A stretch of 64,000 nt of DNA, taken from contig CAVTFN010000003.1 in assembly GCA_963734065.1 (NCBI GenBank), positions 62,001-126,000 on the forward strand, written 5' to 3'. Shown here in pieces: positions 16,749-24,906 of the stretch. Source of the stretch: DATBLE01 sp963734065 (lineage in GTDB: Bacteria; Actinomycetota; Thermoleophilia; Gaiellales; Gaiellaceae). Positions within the stretch are counted from its first letter, which is position 1. Each line of letters opens with the position of its first letter. The position numbers and the translations under genes are program-made. The notes under the pieces were generated by a model. The model was not told the origin of the DNA. It did no database searches and saw only the letters and a list, made by a program, of their open reading frames with translations.

Positions 16749-18638
16749 GTGAGCGCCCAAGCGACCGCCACCCGCCCGCCCCTCTGGCGGCGCCTGATCG
16801 GGTTCAACGCGCTCACCGCCGTCCTGCTCGGTATCGGCGGCTACTACCTCGGCTGGTACATCGGCCACCACCTGAACGCCGCCAGCCTCGGGTACTTCGC
16901 CGACACCGACCAGAACGACGTTTCCGTCTTCCTCGGCTACTTCTTCGGCGTCGCCGGCTTCCTGGTCGGCCTCGGCTTCGCCAACTACCCGTTCGCGCGG
17001 CTCCGTGGATACCCGCCGTCGCTGCGCGAGAAAGAGACGCAGGGGGCCGGCCGCTACTTCGGTCTCTGCACCGACCACAAGGTCGTCGGGATCCAGTACC
17101 TCGTCGGCATCGGCCTCTTCTTCTTCATCGGCGGCCTGAACGCGATGCTGATCCGCGTCGAGCTGCTGCGCCCGAACGTGCAGGTCTTTCCGGCGGGCCA
17201 GTACCTGACCCTGGTCGGGATGCACGGGACGATGATGATGGGGATGATGTCGAGCGCGATCCTGGGGCCGTTCGCGAACTACTTCGTGCCCCTGATGATC
17301 GGTGCGCGCCGGATGGCTTTCCCACGGGTGGAGGCGCTGACCTTCTGGCTGCTGATGGCCGCCGGCGCGATCCTGACGACGACGATCTTCTTCGGCGGCT
17401 TCCCGACCGGCTGGACCGGCTACCAGCCGCTGAACGACCAGGCGAACACCGGCATGGACTCGTACATCGTCTTCTTCGCGCTCGTCGGGCTCTCGATGAC
17501 GCTGCTCGGCCTGAACATGATCGCGACGATCGTGACCATGCGCGCGCCGGGGCTGACGTGGTCGCGCCTGCCGATCTTCTGCTGGGGCGTGCTCTCGACG
17601 GCGAGCCTGATGCTTCTCGCCGCGCCAGTGCTGATCGCCGCGCTCTCGATGGCGATGCTCGACCGCACCGCTCAGACCACCTTCTTCATCCCGAGCGGGG
17701 GCGGGAGCCAGTACCTGTACGAGAACCTGTTCTGGGTCTTCGGCCACCCGGAGGTGTACATCCTCGCGCTGCCCGGCTTCGCGATCGTGCTCGAGCTGCT
17801 GCCGGTGTTCTCGCGCAAACCGCTCTGGGGGTACCGGCTCGCGGTCGTCGGACTGCTCGGCGTGACGCTGCTCAGCTGGCTCGTCTGGCAGCACCACCTG
17901 TTCGTCAGCGGGATCAACAGCGACCTGCGCCCGTTCTACATGCTCTCCACCGAGCTGATCTCGATCCCGACCGGCTTCACGTTCCTATGCGGCCTGATGA
18001 CGCTCTGGCGCGGCCAGATCCGCTACACGGTGCCGATGCTGTTCTGCCTCGCCTGGTTCTTCAACTTCCTGATCGGCGGACTCTCGGGTGTCTTCCTGTC
18101 CGACGTGCCCAGCGACGTCACCACGCACGGCAGCTTCTTCTCGATGGCCCACTTCCACTACACGATCATGGGTGGGCTGATCTTCACGTTCTTCGCCGCC
18201 ATCTACTACTGGCTGCCGAAGATGACCGGCTTCACGCTGAACGAGCGGCTGGGGAAGATCCACTTCTGGTCGATGTTCCTCGCGTTCAACTCGACCTTCG
18301 CGCCCCTCTTCGCCGTCGGCTTCCTCGGACAGCCGCGCCGCGTCGTCACCTACCCGCAGCACCTCCAGTTCCTGAACGTCTGGGTCTCGATCTCGGCGTT
18401 CGTCCTGGGGCTGTCGATGCTCGTCTTTCTCTTCAACCTCGTCTACTCGATGGTGTTCAAGCGGATCCCGGCCGAGAGCAACCCGTGGCACTCGCACTCG
18501 CTGGAGTGGCAGCTTCCCTCGCCGGTGCCCGTGCACGACTTCGACCGGATCCCCGTGATCACCGGCGACCCGTACGACTACGGCGGCGACGGCGTCCCGG
18601 CCGCCGCTCCGGCCCCCGTCCCGGCGTCCGGAGGGTAA
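16749..18638 (+). CDS. coxA: cytochrome c oxidase subunit I
   Basis: Catalytic heme-copper subunit of about 629 residues that reduces O2 to water and pumps protons. Heme and CuB ligands are present: VGMHGTMMMG (low-spin heme His), GHPEVYILALPGF (CuB His with the cross-linked Tyr), WQHHLFVSG (CuB His pair) and SMAHFHYTIMGG (both heme His). An extra N-terminal helix (FNALTAVLLGIGGYYLGWYI) and a second hydrophobic pair precede the canonical core. GTG 16749 is chosen because AAGGAAGGAG lies just upstream; a longer frame from 16713 lacks an SD. No CtaA gene is separate in this operon, so whether heme A or heme O is used is open. Confidence 0.96.
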   Translation: MSAQATATRPPLWRRLIGFNALTAVLLGIGGYYLGWYIGHHLNAASLGYFADTDQNDVSVFLGYFFGVAGFLVGLGFANYPFARLRGYPPSLREKETQGAGRYFGLCTDHKVVGIQYLVGIGLFFFIGGLNAMLIRVELLRPNVQVFPAGQYLTLVGMHGTMMMGMMSSAILGPFANYFVPLMIGARRMAFPRVEALTFWLLMAAGAILTTTIFFGGFPTGWTGYQPLNDQANTGMDSYIVFFALVGLSMTLLGLNMIATIVTMRAPGLTWSRLPIFCWGVLSTASLMLLAAPVLIAALSMAMLDRTAQTTFFIPSGGGSQYLYENLFWVFGHPEVYILALPGFAIVLELLPVFSRKPLWGYRLAVVGLLGVTLLSWLVWQHHLFVSGINSDLRPFYMLSTELISIPTGFTFLCGLMTLWRGQIRYTVPMLFCLAWFFNFLIGGLSGVFLSDVPSDVTTHGSFFSMAHFHYTIMGGLIFTFFAAIYYWLPKMTGFTLNERLGKIHFWSMFLAFNSTFAPLFAVGFLGQPRRVVTYPQHLQFLNVWVSISAFVLGLSMLVFLFNLVYSMVFKRIPAESNPWHSHSLEWQLPSPVPVHDFDRIPVITGDPYDYGGDGVPAAAPAPVPASGG

Positions 18639-18641
18639 GAA

Positions 18642-19328
18642 GTGGCTGAGCTCGCACAGCACACCACCGAATACGGCATCGTCGAGAGCGAGCCGCCGGA
18701 ACAGCTTGGACGCAACCTCACCTCGGCCGGGCACCTCCTGGCCAGCGCCACCGCCTTCTTCTTCCTCGCGTTCGTCTTCGCGTACTTCTACCTCCGCTCG
18801 CTGAACAGTGCAGGACTCTGGCATCCGAAGCACGTCGATCCATCCCAGGCGCTCGGCGCGCTGGTGATGGCCGCGAGCGTGCTCGCGGCGCTGCTCGTCC
18901 GCTGGGGCCTCGCCGACCACAGGGCAGAGCGCCGCCCAGCCTGGCGGGTCAAGGGAGCGATCGCGCTCGCAGCCGGCTTGGCCGCGGTCGTGCTCCAGGT
19001 GATCCAGTGGACGACTCTCGGGTTCGGGCCGGCTGACGGCGGCTATGCGAGCGTCTACTTCGGCTGGACCGGCTTCAACGTTGTCTTCCTTCTCGGAGCG
19101 CTGTACTGGCTGGAGACCGTTCTGGCGACGTCGATCCGCTACCGGGGCTGGGCGGCGGGGGCCCGGACCGTCGGACCGGGCGAGGCCGCGGGAGATCCCC
19201 ACCGGACCGGTGAGGACATTCGCGATCCGGTCTCGCTCGTCCGGCCAGGCCTCGAGGCGCTGTCGTTCTACTGGGGCTTCCTCGCCGGCGTCGGCGTACT
19301 CGCCTGGATTCTCCTCTATCTCGCCTAG
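18642..19328 (+). CDS. coxC: cytochrome c oxidase subunit III
   Basis: 228 residues, GTG start 3 bp after coxA. Helices are visible at about 28-50, 66-84, 98-117, 130-150 and 205-226. Family signs are the AFFFLAFVFAYFYLRS stretch and the final LEALSFYWGFLAGVGVLAWI, which resembles the conserved SxYWHFVxxVW end of subunit III but with G and L in place of the H and V. The segment between helices 4 and 5 (about 165-200) is longer and more hydrophilic than usual. Subunit III stabilises the catalytic core and proton uptake. Position between coxA and ctaG supports the call. Confidence 0.88.
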   Translation: MAELAQHTTEYGIVESEPPEQLGRNLTSAGHLLASATAFFFLAFVFAYFYLRSLNSAGLWHPKHVDPSQALGALVMAASVLAALLVRWGLADHRAERRPAWRVKGAIALAAGLAAVVLQVIQWTTLGFGPADGGYASVYFGWTGFNVVFLLGALYWLETVLATSIRYRGWAAGARTVGPGEAAGDPHRTGEDIRDPVSLVRPGLEALSFYWGFLAGVGVLAWILLYLA

Positions 19329-19336
19329 CAGGCGCA

Positions 19337-20218
19337 GTGCTGGTCATGACCACACTGGGCTCCTGGAACGTGGAGCCGCCGCTTCTCTTTTGCGTCCTCT
19401 GCGGCTTCCTGTACTGGCGCGGGGGCCGGCGCCAGGTCTCGGCGCGGCGCGCGGAGCTGGAGCGCCGCGGGCGCGCATGGCTCTTCTACTCAGGGCTGGC
19501 CACGATCGTGATCGCGCTCGACTCGCCGCTGGATTCGCTCTCGAGCCGGCTGTTCGCCGCGCACATGACCCAGCACGTGCTGCTCCTTACCGTCGCGCCG
19601 CCGCTGATCGTGCTCTCCGCGCCGTGGAGCCGGCTCTGGCAGCCGCTTCCGCTCGACTTCCGGCGGTCGGCCGCCCGAACGGTCGTTCTCTCTCCCGGCT
19701 GGGCTCCCGTACGTTCCCTCGTCCGCGCCGTCGCCAGTCCGCTCCCAGCCTGGGTGCTGTTCAACGCCAATCTCGTCCTCTGGCACGTGCCCGCGCTGTA
19801 CGACGCAACTCTGAGCAGCGTCGTGGTGCACGACCTCGAGCATGCGCTCTTCCTCTTCACCGCACTCCTTTTCTGGGGGCAGGTGGTCGACTCGCCGCCG
19901 TTCCACGCCTCGCTCGACTGGCTCCAGCGAGTCGTGTACGTGACCGGGGCCGTCCTCGTCGGCTGGGTGCTCGCGATCGTCCTCGCGCTCGCCCCGTCGC
20001 CGCTCTACTCCGCCTACTCGTCGTTGTCGCACCGGCCGGGCGGGCTCTCCGCGCTCGGCGACCAGCAGATCGCGGCGGGCGTGATGTGGGTGCCGGGCTC
20101 GATCGCCTTCACGATCGCCTTCATCGTCTTCCTCTACCGCTGGCTCGGCCCGGAGCCATCCGGGCAGGCCGCCGCCCGTCCCGCGCGCCTCGGCGTCGCG
20201 GGCACCACCGATCCCTGA
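19337..20218 (+). CDS. ctaG: cytochrome c oxidase assembly protein, CtaG (caa3) family
   Basis: 293 residues with about seven membrane helices. The motifs HMTQHVLLLTVAPPLIVL, LWHVPALYDATL, HDLEHALFLFTALLFWGQVV and the late DQQIAAGVMWVPGS are typical of the caa3_CtaG family, whose His residues are thought to handle copper during oxidase maturation. Start at GTG 19337 or ATG 19346 (MTTLGSW...), 8-17 bp after coxC. The C-terminus ends in a hydrophilic Ala/Arg-rich tail. Lies within the oxidase operon, ahead of another copper-delivery gene (sco1). Confidence 0.9.
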   Translation: MLVMTTLGSWNVEPPLLFCVLCGFLYWRGGRRQVSARRAELERRGRAWLFYSGLATIVIALDSPLDSLSSRLFAAHMTQHVLLLTVAPPLIVLSAPWSRLWQPLPLDFRRSAARTVVLSPGWAPVRSLVRAVASPLPAWVLFNANLVLWHVPALYDATLSSVVVHDLEHALFLFTALLFWGQVVDSPPFHASLDWLQRVVYVTGAVLVGWVLAIVLALAPSPLYSAYSSLSHRPGGLSALGDQQIAAGVMWVPGSIAFTIAFIVFLYRWLGPEPSGQAAARPARLGVAGTTDP

Positions 20219-20234
20219 CCTGCGAGGAGAAACC

Positions 20235-20384
20235 ATGCCCCTGACCGTCGCCTCCCACTTCTTCGCCGGCTCGCTCCTGACCCTGCTCCTGCCGGTCGGC
20301 CTTCTCGTCGGGGTCGGCCTGTACTGGGCCTGGCTGATCAAACGGCGCTCGGCCGGAACCCGCACCGGGAAGACGAGTGACTGA
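20235..20384 (+). CDS. small single-pass membrane protein of the oxidase operon
   Basis: 49 residues starting at ATG 20235 behind a perfect GAGGAGAAA Shine-Dalgarno. It has one long helix (LLTLLLPVGLLVGVGLYWAWLIK) followed by a basic, Thr/Ser-rich tail. Its stop overlaps the sco1 start (GTG 20377) by 8 bp, so translation is probably coupled. Small proteins at this place in oxidase operons are often accessory subunit-IV-like polypeptides; that role is inferred from position only. Confidence 0.7.
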   Translation: MPLTVASHFFAGSLLTLLLPVGLLVGVGLYWAWLIKRRSAGTRTGKTSD

Positions 20385-21030
20385 GTCGCGCGTCTCCCTT
20401 CGCCGGGCTGCCCTGGTCGTCGGCCTGGCCAGCGCGATCGGGATCGCCGCTGGTGCCGGGCTCTACCTGCTCGACTCGCACCGCTCTCCCTCGGCGAATG
20501 CCGGCAGCCTGCCGGCCTTCCACGGCCAGGCCGCATGGGATCCGGGCGCGCGCCCCGCGACCGGCTTCACGCTCCGCGACCAGTCGGGCGTGCCCGTTTC
20601 CCTCGCCTCGCTGCGCGGCCGCTCTGTGCTCCTCACCTTCCTCGACTCCCAGTGCAAGCAGGAGTGTCCGATCCAGGGGCGGCAGCTCGGCTCGATCCTG
20701 CGGCGGCTCCCCGCCGCCAAGCGGCCGACGCTCGTCATCGTCAGCGTCGATCCCTCCGGCGACACCCCGTCGAGCATCCGGCATGCGATGACCAAGTGGC
20801 GACTGACAGGTCCGTGGAAGTGGCACTGGCTGAATGGAGCCCGGAGCCGGCTCGCCGTTGTGTGGCACTTCTACGGGATCACGGTCGACCCGAGCTCGGG
20901 CGACATCGTGCACAGCCTCGTCCTCTACCTGATCGATCGCGACGGCTACGAGCGGACGGCCTACCTCTATCCGTTCCTGCCGGGCTTTGTGCAGGGCGAC
21001 CTGGCCAGGCTCGCCGAGGGGCGAGCGTGA
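20377..21030 (+). CDS. SCO1/SenC-family copper chaperone
   Basis: 217 residues: N-terminal anchor (RRAALVVGLASAIGIAAGAGLYLL) and a thioredoxin-like domain outside the membrane. The copper-binding CxxxCP motif reads DSQCKQECPIQ, and the distal His lies in IVHSLVLYLIDRDG; both are conserved in SCO proteins that load CuA of subunit II. FTLRDQSGVPVSLASLRG is the usual entry to the fold, and VSVDPSGDTPSS matches the VDPxxDTP segment. GTG 20377 overlaps the small membrane protein gene; its stop overlaps the ctaB start (GTGA). Confidence 0.92.
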   Translation: MTESRVSLRRAALVVGLASAIGIAAGAGLYLLDSHRSPSANAGSLPAFHGQAAWDPGARPATGFTLRDQSGVPVSLASLRGRSVLLTFLDSQCKQECPIQGRQLGSILRRLPAAKRPTLVIVSVDPSGDTPSSIRHAMTKWRLTGPWKWHWLNGARSRLAVVWHFYGITVDPSSGDIVHSLVLYLIDRDGYERTAYLYPFLPGFVQGDLARLAEGRA

Positions 21031-22217
21031 CAACAGACGACGCGCCCGGCCTGCCTCTGCGACTGACGGCGCTCGCTGCGGCGGGCGCCGCGCTGCTCGC
21101 GGTCGTCAGCGGGACGGTCGGCGGTGGAACGCCGCACCGGGTCCTCGCCGCGCTCGCGCTGCCGCCGCTACTCGCGCTCGTCGTGGCCGCCGCCTTCGCG
21201 CATCGCCGTCTGCTCCGCCCGGCGGTGGTCTCCCTCGTCCTGTTGCTCGCGGCCGCGCTTCTGACCGGGCGCTTCGCACACGTTGCGTTCGCGGGGCTCG
21301 CGCTCGCGTCGATGGTGGTGCTGGCGGCACTCACGTTCCGGGGCGGCAGCGCTCCGCGCGGAAGCCTCCGGGACTACGTGGCGCTGACCAAGCCCCGGAT
21401 CATGAGCCTGCTACTCCTCACGGGCGTGTGCGGAATGGTCGTCGGCGCGCGTGGCATGCCGGCGCCCGGACAGCTCGGATTGATGCTCCTCGGCCTCGCG
21501 CTCGCCTGCGGCGGAGCGAGCGCACTCAACCACGTCCTCGACCGCGACATCGACCGCCTGATGGGCCCACGCACCGCGAGTCGCCCGGTCGCGGCGGGCC
21601 GCATGACTGCGCCGCGCGCGCTCGAGTTCGGGCTCGCACTCTCGGCCTGCTCGTTTGTCCTGCTCGGCTCGACGGTGAACGTCCTCACCGCGACGCTGGC
21701 GCTGGTGGGAAACCTCTTCTACGTCGTCGTCTACACCGGCTACCTGAAGCGGCGTGGCCCCGGGAACATCGTCCTCGGCGGCGCGGCCGGTGCGGTGCCG
21801 CCGCTCGTCGGCTTCGCGGCAGCGACGGGGAACCTGGCGCTGCCGGCGGTGTGGCTGTTCCTGATCGTCTTCCTCTGGACGCCGCCGCATTTCTGGTCGC
21901 TCGCGCTGCTCCTCCGCGACCACTACGCGGCCGCGCGAGTGCCGATGCTGCCAGTGGTGCGGGGCGAGCAGGCGACTCTGCGGCGGATCGTCGGCTACAC
22001 GGTGGTGCTCGTCGCCTTCACCGCCGTGCCGTTCGCGGTCGGCTCGTTCGGGATCTTCTACCTCGGCGCCTGCCTTGCGCTCGGAATGGCCTTCCTCGCG
22101 CTGACGCTGTGGCTGCGGCTCGCCCCCGGCCGGCGCCGGGCGGCGCTCGTTTTCCACTCGTCGCTGCTCTACCTGGCGCTCGTCTTCGTCGCGGCTGCAC
22201 TCGACGCGGCGCTCTAG
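21027..22217 (+). CDS. ctaB: protoheme IX farnesyltransferase with an extra N-terminal membrane domain
   Basis: 396 residues, about 90-100 longer than ordinary CtaB. The C-terminal 290 residues are a UbiA-type heme O synthase: SLRDYVALTKPRIMSLLLLT, the prenyl-diphosphate site NHVLDRDIDRLM then RTASRPV, YTGYLKRRGPGNIVLGG and WTPPHFWSLAL. Residues about 10-105 form four extra helices beginning LLAVVSGTVGGGTPHRVLAAL, which resembles half of a CtaA/COX15 heme A synthase (SGTVV-G--HR pattern), but only a few of the CtaA heme His are seen. GTG 21027 overlaps the sco1 stop by 4 bp. Last gene of the operon, convergent with the blue-copper gene (4-bp overlap). Confidence 0.9.
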   Translation: MTTDDAPGLPLRLTALAAAGAALLAVVSGTVGGGTPHRVLAALALPPLLALVVAAAFAHRRLLRPAVVSLVLLLAAALLTGRFAHVAFAGLALASMVVLAALTFRGGSAPRGSLRDYVALTKPRIMSLLLLTGVCGMVVGARGMPAPGQLGLMLLGLALACGGASALNHVLDRDIDRLMGPRTASRPVAAGRMTAPRALEFGLALSACSFVLLGSTVNVLTATLALVGNLFYVVVYTGYLKRRGPGNIVLGGAAGAVPPLVGFAAATGNLALPAVWLFLIVFLWTPPHFWSLALLLRDHYAAARVPMLPVVRGEQATLRRIVGYTVVLVAFTAVPFAVGSFGIFYLGACLALGMAFLALTLWLRLAPGRRRAALVFHSSLLYLALVFVAAALDAAL

Positions 22218-22759
22218 GGGCCTGGGCGGGCCGAGATCGACGGCCTTCCACCTCGGCGCACATCGAGAACGGCCCACTGGCGAGCCTGTTCGTGACCGGG
22301 CACGAGGCAGGCGATCCGGAACGACCCCGTGCGGGTCGGCCGGAACGAGAAAGTCGCTTTCGCTCCCGGTGCGAGCCCGGTGATCGGAGCGGGGCTCGTG
22401 GCGCCCGGAAAGGCAGGCACGGTCGACAGGGATCCCTTGACGACGGCGCAGGAGTGCCGGGTGCTGCCGCGGTTCTCACAGTCGACTACGACCCGCCAGC
22501 CGAGTGGGATCGTGACAAGCAACTCGCCGCGTCCATACCCATCGAAGTTGAAACCGCTGTTGGCGCTCCCGAGCCCGGCGAGGAGCGTGAGATGAGCGAC
22601 GCGTCTCCGTGCCACCCAAGAGAGGAACCGGATCGGTTCTGGCTTACCCGATGGCTGCACTTCGTGCGTCGATGAGGCCGAACCGCCCGCCGGCAAACTC
22701 GCCGCAGCGGCGATCGCTGCTGCACTCCAGACCATGAGCTTGCAGGATGTTCTCACCAT
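22214..22759 (-). CDS. exported sulfocyanin-like blue copper protein with Gln at the axial position
   Basis: About 181 residues from ATG 22759: signal peptide (LMVWSAAAIAAAASLPAGGSA) and a cupredoxin domain. Type 1 copper ligands can be placed as His in STRHSCAVV and Cys and His in ACLVPGHEQARQW. In sulfocyanins the last part reads G-H-x-x-x-G-M-W; here Met is Gln, as in plant stellacyanins, which lowers the redox potential. The gene is convergent with and overlaps ctaB by 4 bp, so it could be the oxidase's electron donor or a separate copper protein. An upstream in-frame extension to 22855 overlaps a repeat and is unlikely to be translated. Confidence 0.7.
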   Translation of the reverse strand: MVRTSCKLMVWSAAAIAAAASLPAGGSASSTHEVQPSGKPEPIRFLSWVARRRVAHLTLLAGLGSANSGFNFDGYGRGELLVTIPLGWRVVVDCENRGSTRHSCAVVKGSLSTVPAFPGATSPAPITGLAPGAKATFSFRPTRTGSFRIACLVPGHEQARQWAVLDVRRGGRPSISARPGP

Positions 22760-22806
22760 CGAGGACGCTACATCCGGGCGCGGCGTTTTCGCTTGTGCGG
22801 CCCGCG

Positions 22807-22853
22807 GCGACCTCCTGGTCTGCCACCAGAAGTGACCTCCTGGCATGTGCGTC
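22807..22853 (+). repeat. interspersed CCTCCTGGTC repeat, copy C (best conserved)
   Basis: Two units 25 bp apart: CCTCCTGGTC at 22811 with CCAGAAG at 22826, then CCTCCTGGCATGTGCG at 22836. Lies between the start of the blue-copper gene and the stop of the alpha/beta-hydrolase-fold gene. Confidence 0.75.
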
Positions 22854-22876
22854 ATACCTGAGCAACGCTCGTGGTG

Positions 22877-23674
22877 CTACGGGCCGGCGACGAAGGCCTC
22901 GATCATGACCGCAGCCTCCTTCGCGGTTTCGACCATGGCGAAATGCGTTTGCGCCGGGACCCGCTCGGCCCGGAACCACGGGTACCGCGCGGCGAACTCC
23001 TCCTGGGTCTGGAAGAAGGCGGGATCCTCCGGCTGGCCGTAGAGATGCAGGACCCCGGCAGGCGGCGGGTTCATCCGCTCGTAGGTCTCCAGGGGGCTGC
23101 GGTCGCGCTCGTATGCAGCGGCGATCTCGCGGCCGGACCGCATCCACATCTCTCCGCTCTGCTCGCGCATGGCGTCGATCACGGCCCGGATCTCGGGCGC
23201 CTCGCTGCCCGCCCGCCAGATCGTGAAGAGCGTCTCTCGGGCTTCCGTCCAACCCTCCGGCGTCGCCATCGAACGAAGCAAGGCCATGTACGGCTCCGAG
23301 GGCCGGATCACCATCCAGTCCATGTGGACGATCCTTGGTACACGTTCCGGCCCGAGCCGCCGCCGGAGTTCGATCGCCACCCAGCCCGAATGTGACGCTG
23401 CGACAGGCACCACGTGCTCGATGCCTGCCGCCTCGACCACTCCCAGGGCATCGGCGACCATTTCCTCCTCGCCGAAGTCTCCGACGTCGCGTTGTGAATC
23501 TCCGTGGCCCCGCCAGTCGAGGGCGAGCGTGCGTCGCTTCTTCGCGAGCAGCGGGACGAGATGGTCGTACCGGGCTTTGCTCGAGCACCACCCGGTCAGG
23601 CAGAGCAATGCGGGCTCGCCGCTCCCGCGATCGTCGTAGCTGATCGTCAGGCCGTCGACCTTTGTTACCGGCAT
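22877..23674 (-). CDS. HOD/AqdC-like alpha/beta-hydrolase-fold dioxygenase (cofactor-free)
   Basis: 265 residues of the alpha/beta-hydrolase fold, closest to the cofactor-independent 2,4-dioxygenases of 3-hydroxy-4(1H)-quinolones (Hod, Qdo, AqdC) as remembered: CLTGWCSSKARYDHL, DWRGHGDSQRDVGDFGEEE, PVAASHSGWVAIEL, IVHMDWMV and YPWFRAERVPAQTHF all align with Hod. Ser94-His95 in the nucleophile elbow, Asp119 and His244 match the Hod Ser/His/Asp/His set; elbows of ordinary hydrolases do not have SH at that place. Such enzymes cleave the N-heterocycle with O2 and release CO. The FAD monooxygenase gene 28 bp upstream would supply the 3-hydroxylated substrate. A plain esterase remains possible. Confidence 0.75.
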   Translation of the reverse strand: MPVTKVDGLTISYDDRGSGEPALLCLTGWCSSKARYDHLVPLLAKKRRTLALDWRGHGDSQRDVGDFGEEEMVADALGVVEAAGIEHVVPVAASHSGWVAIELRRRLGPERVPRIVHMDWMVIRPSEPYMALLRSMATPEGWTEARETLFTIWRAGSEAPEIRAVIDAMREQSGEMWMRSGREIAAAYERDRSPLETYERMNPPPAGVLHLYGQPEDPAFFQTQEEFAARYPWFRAERVPAQTHFAMVETAKEAAVMIEAFVAGP

Positions 23675-23702
23675 CTCGTCCTCCCTTCGAGCCGAACCGA
23701 CG

Positions 23703-24896
23703 TCAATTCAACGCGCTCCGAACGTCAAATTCCCAAAGCCTCTGACGGTGGCCCAAGGGTAGGCGCTCGTGCAGCGTGGCGTACTCTGCGTCGCGCCGGC
23801 GCTGCTCCTCGCCGTCCGGAAGGTAGAAGATGTTGCCCGCCTGCGTGGAGGAGCGCTGGAGCTCCGTCGCACGGGTCATGCGGATCGTCGCGTACCTCTT
23901 CAGCGCGGCGCACTCGTCGCCGTGCGAATCGGCCAGGCACTCGGCGAGCACGTACGCGTCCTCGATCGCCTGCGCCGCGCCCTGCGCCTGCCACGGCTCC
24001 ATCGCGTGAGCCGCATCGCCGAGGAGCGCGATCCGCCCGAACGCCCAGTCGTCCAGCGGCCGCCGCACGAAGACCGCCCCGCGCAGCAACGTGGAGCACC
24101 GTCGGATCCGCTCGAGGAGCGCTGGGTCCCATCCTTCGAAGTACGCGAGCAGCTCGTCCGTCGGCGCCTCGGCGGTCCAGGACTCCTCCGCCCACTCGGC
24201 GTGCTGCACGGCGGTGTTGACGGCGAGCGTGTTCCCGGCCGAGATCCAGTAGACGACACCGTGGCGGTGCGGGCCCAGCCAGTACCGGTTGATGCGGTCG
24301 GGATGGATGTCTTGCGCGCGCTCGCGTGCAAGTAGCCCGCGGTACACCACCGTTCCGGAAAACTCCGGCGCGTCCGTTCCGACGAGCTGCTGGCGGATCG
24401 AGGACTTGATTCCGTCGGCGGCGATGACGGCGTCCGCGCGGATGCGAGTGCCATCCGCGGTGGCAAGCAGTGCGCCGTCAGCGTCCTGGTCGACGCTCAC
24501 CACCTGCGTTCCCAGGCGGATGGTTCCCTCCGCCAGCGCGTCGATCAACACGCGATGCAGGTCGGCGCGGTGGAAGTCCAGCGCGGGTGCTCCGAAGTGA
24601 GCCTCGGCCCGCCCGCCCAGCTCCGTGTGGAGCAACACGGTCCCGTCGGACCAGCGGAGGAGCTCGACTGCGTCCGCTCCGACCCCGACTCGGCGGACGG
24701 GATCCATCAGCCCGAGGGCGCCGAGCAAACGTGTGGCATTCGGCCCGAGCGCGAGCGACGCACCGACGGGGAGGAGCTGCGGTGCCTGCTCGTAGACCGT
24801 GACATCGATGCCCTTGCGCACCAGGGCGATGGCCGCCGTCAGTCCACCGATCCCGCCCCCCACGACCGCGACGTCGAGGCTTGGCCGACTCGGCAT
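23703..24896 (-). CDS. FAD-dependent aromatic-ring monooxygenase (salicylate hydroxylase / NicC / AqdB-like)
   Basis: 397 residues, group A flavoprotein monooxygenase that uses NAD(P)H and O2 to hydroxylate an activated aromatic or heteroaromatic ring. Motifs: the Rossmann start VAVVGGGIGGLTAAIAL, an EQAP ribose-binding acid, the DG-type motif VIAADGIKSSIR and the FAD motif GRIALLGDAAHAMEPW. The family contains salicylate hydroxylase, 6-hydroxynicotinate 3-monooxygenase and the 4-quinolone 3-monooxygenases. Sitting directly upstream of a Hod-like dioxygenase favours the last group, because 3-hydroxylation then ring opening is the known order (inference). Separated by 10 bp from the MBL-fold gene; the three genes form one operon. 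Confidence 0.86.
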   Translation of the reverse strand: MPSRPSLDVAVVGGGIGGLTAAIALVRKGIDVTVYEQAPQLLPVGASLALGPNATRLLGALGLMDPVRRVGVGADAVELLRWSDGTVLLHTELGGRAEAHFGAPALDFHRADLHRVLIDALAEGTIRLGTQVVSVDQDADGALLATADGTRIRADAVIAADGIKSSIRQQLVGTDAPEFSGTVVYRGLLARERAQDIHPDRINRYWLGPHRHGVVYWISAGNTLAVNTAVQHAEWAEESWTAEAPTDELLAYFEGWDPALLERIRRCSTLLRGAVFVRRPLDDWAFGRIALLGDAAHAMEPWQAQGAAQAIEDAYVLAECLADSHGDECAALKRYATIRMTRATELQRSSTQAGNIFYLPDGEEQRRRDAEYATLHERLPLGHRQRLWEFDVRSALN

Positions 24897-24906
24897 CGAG
24901 TCCGCC

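Noticed and set aside
22877..23674. NicD-type N-formylmaleamate deformylase (nicotinate pathway)
   Set aside because: The nucleophile region and neighbouring blocks match Hod-type dioxygenases, not the GHSMG elbow of NicD.
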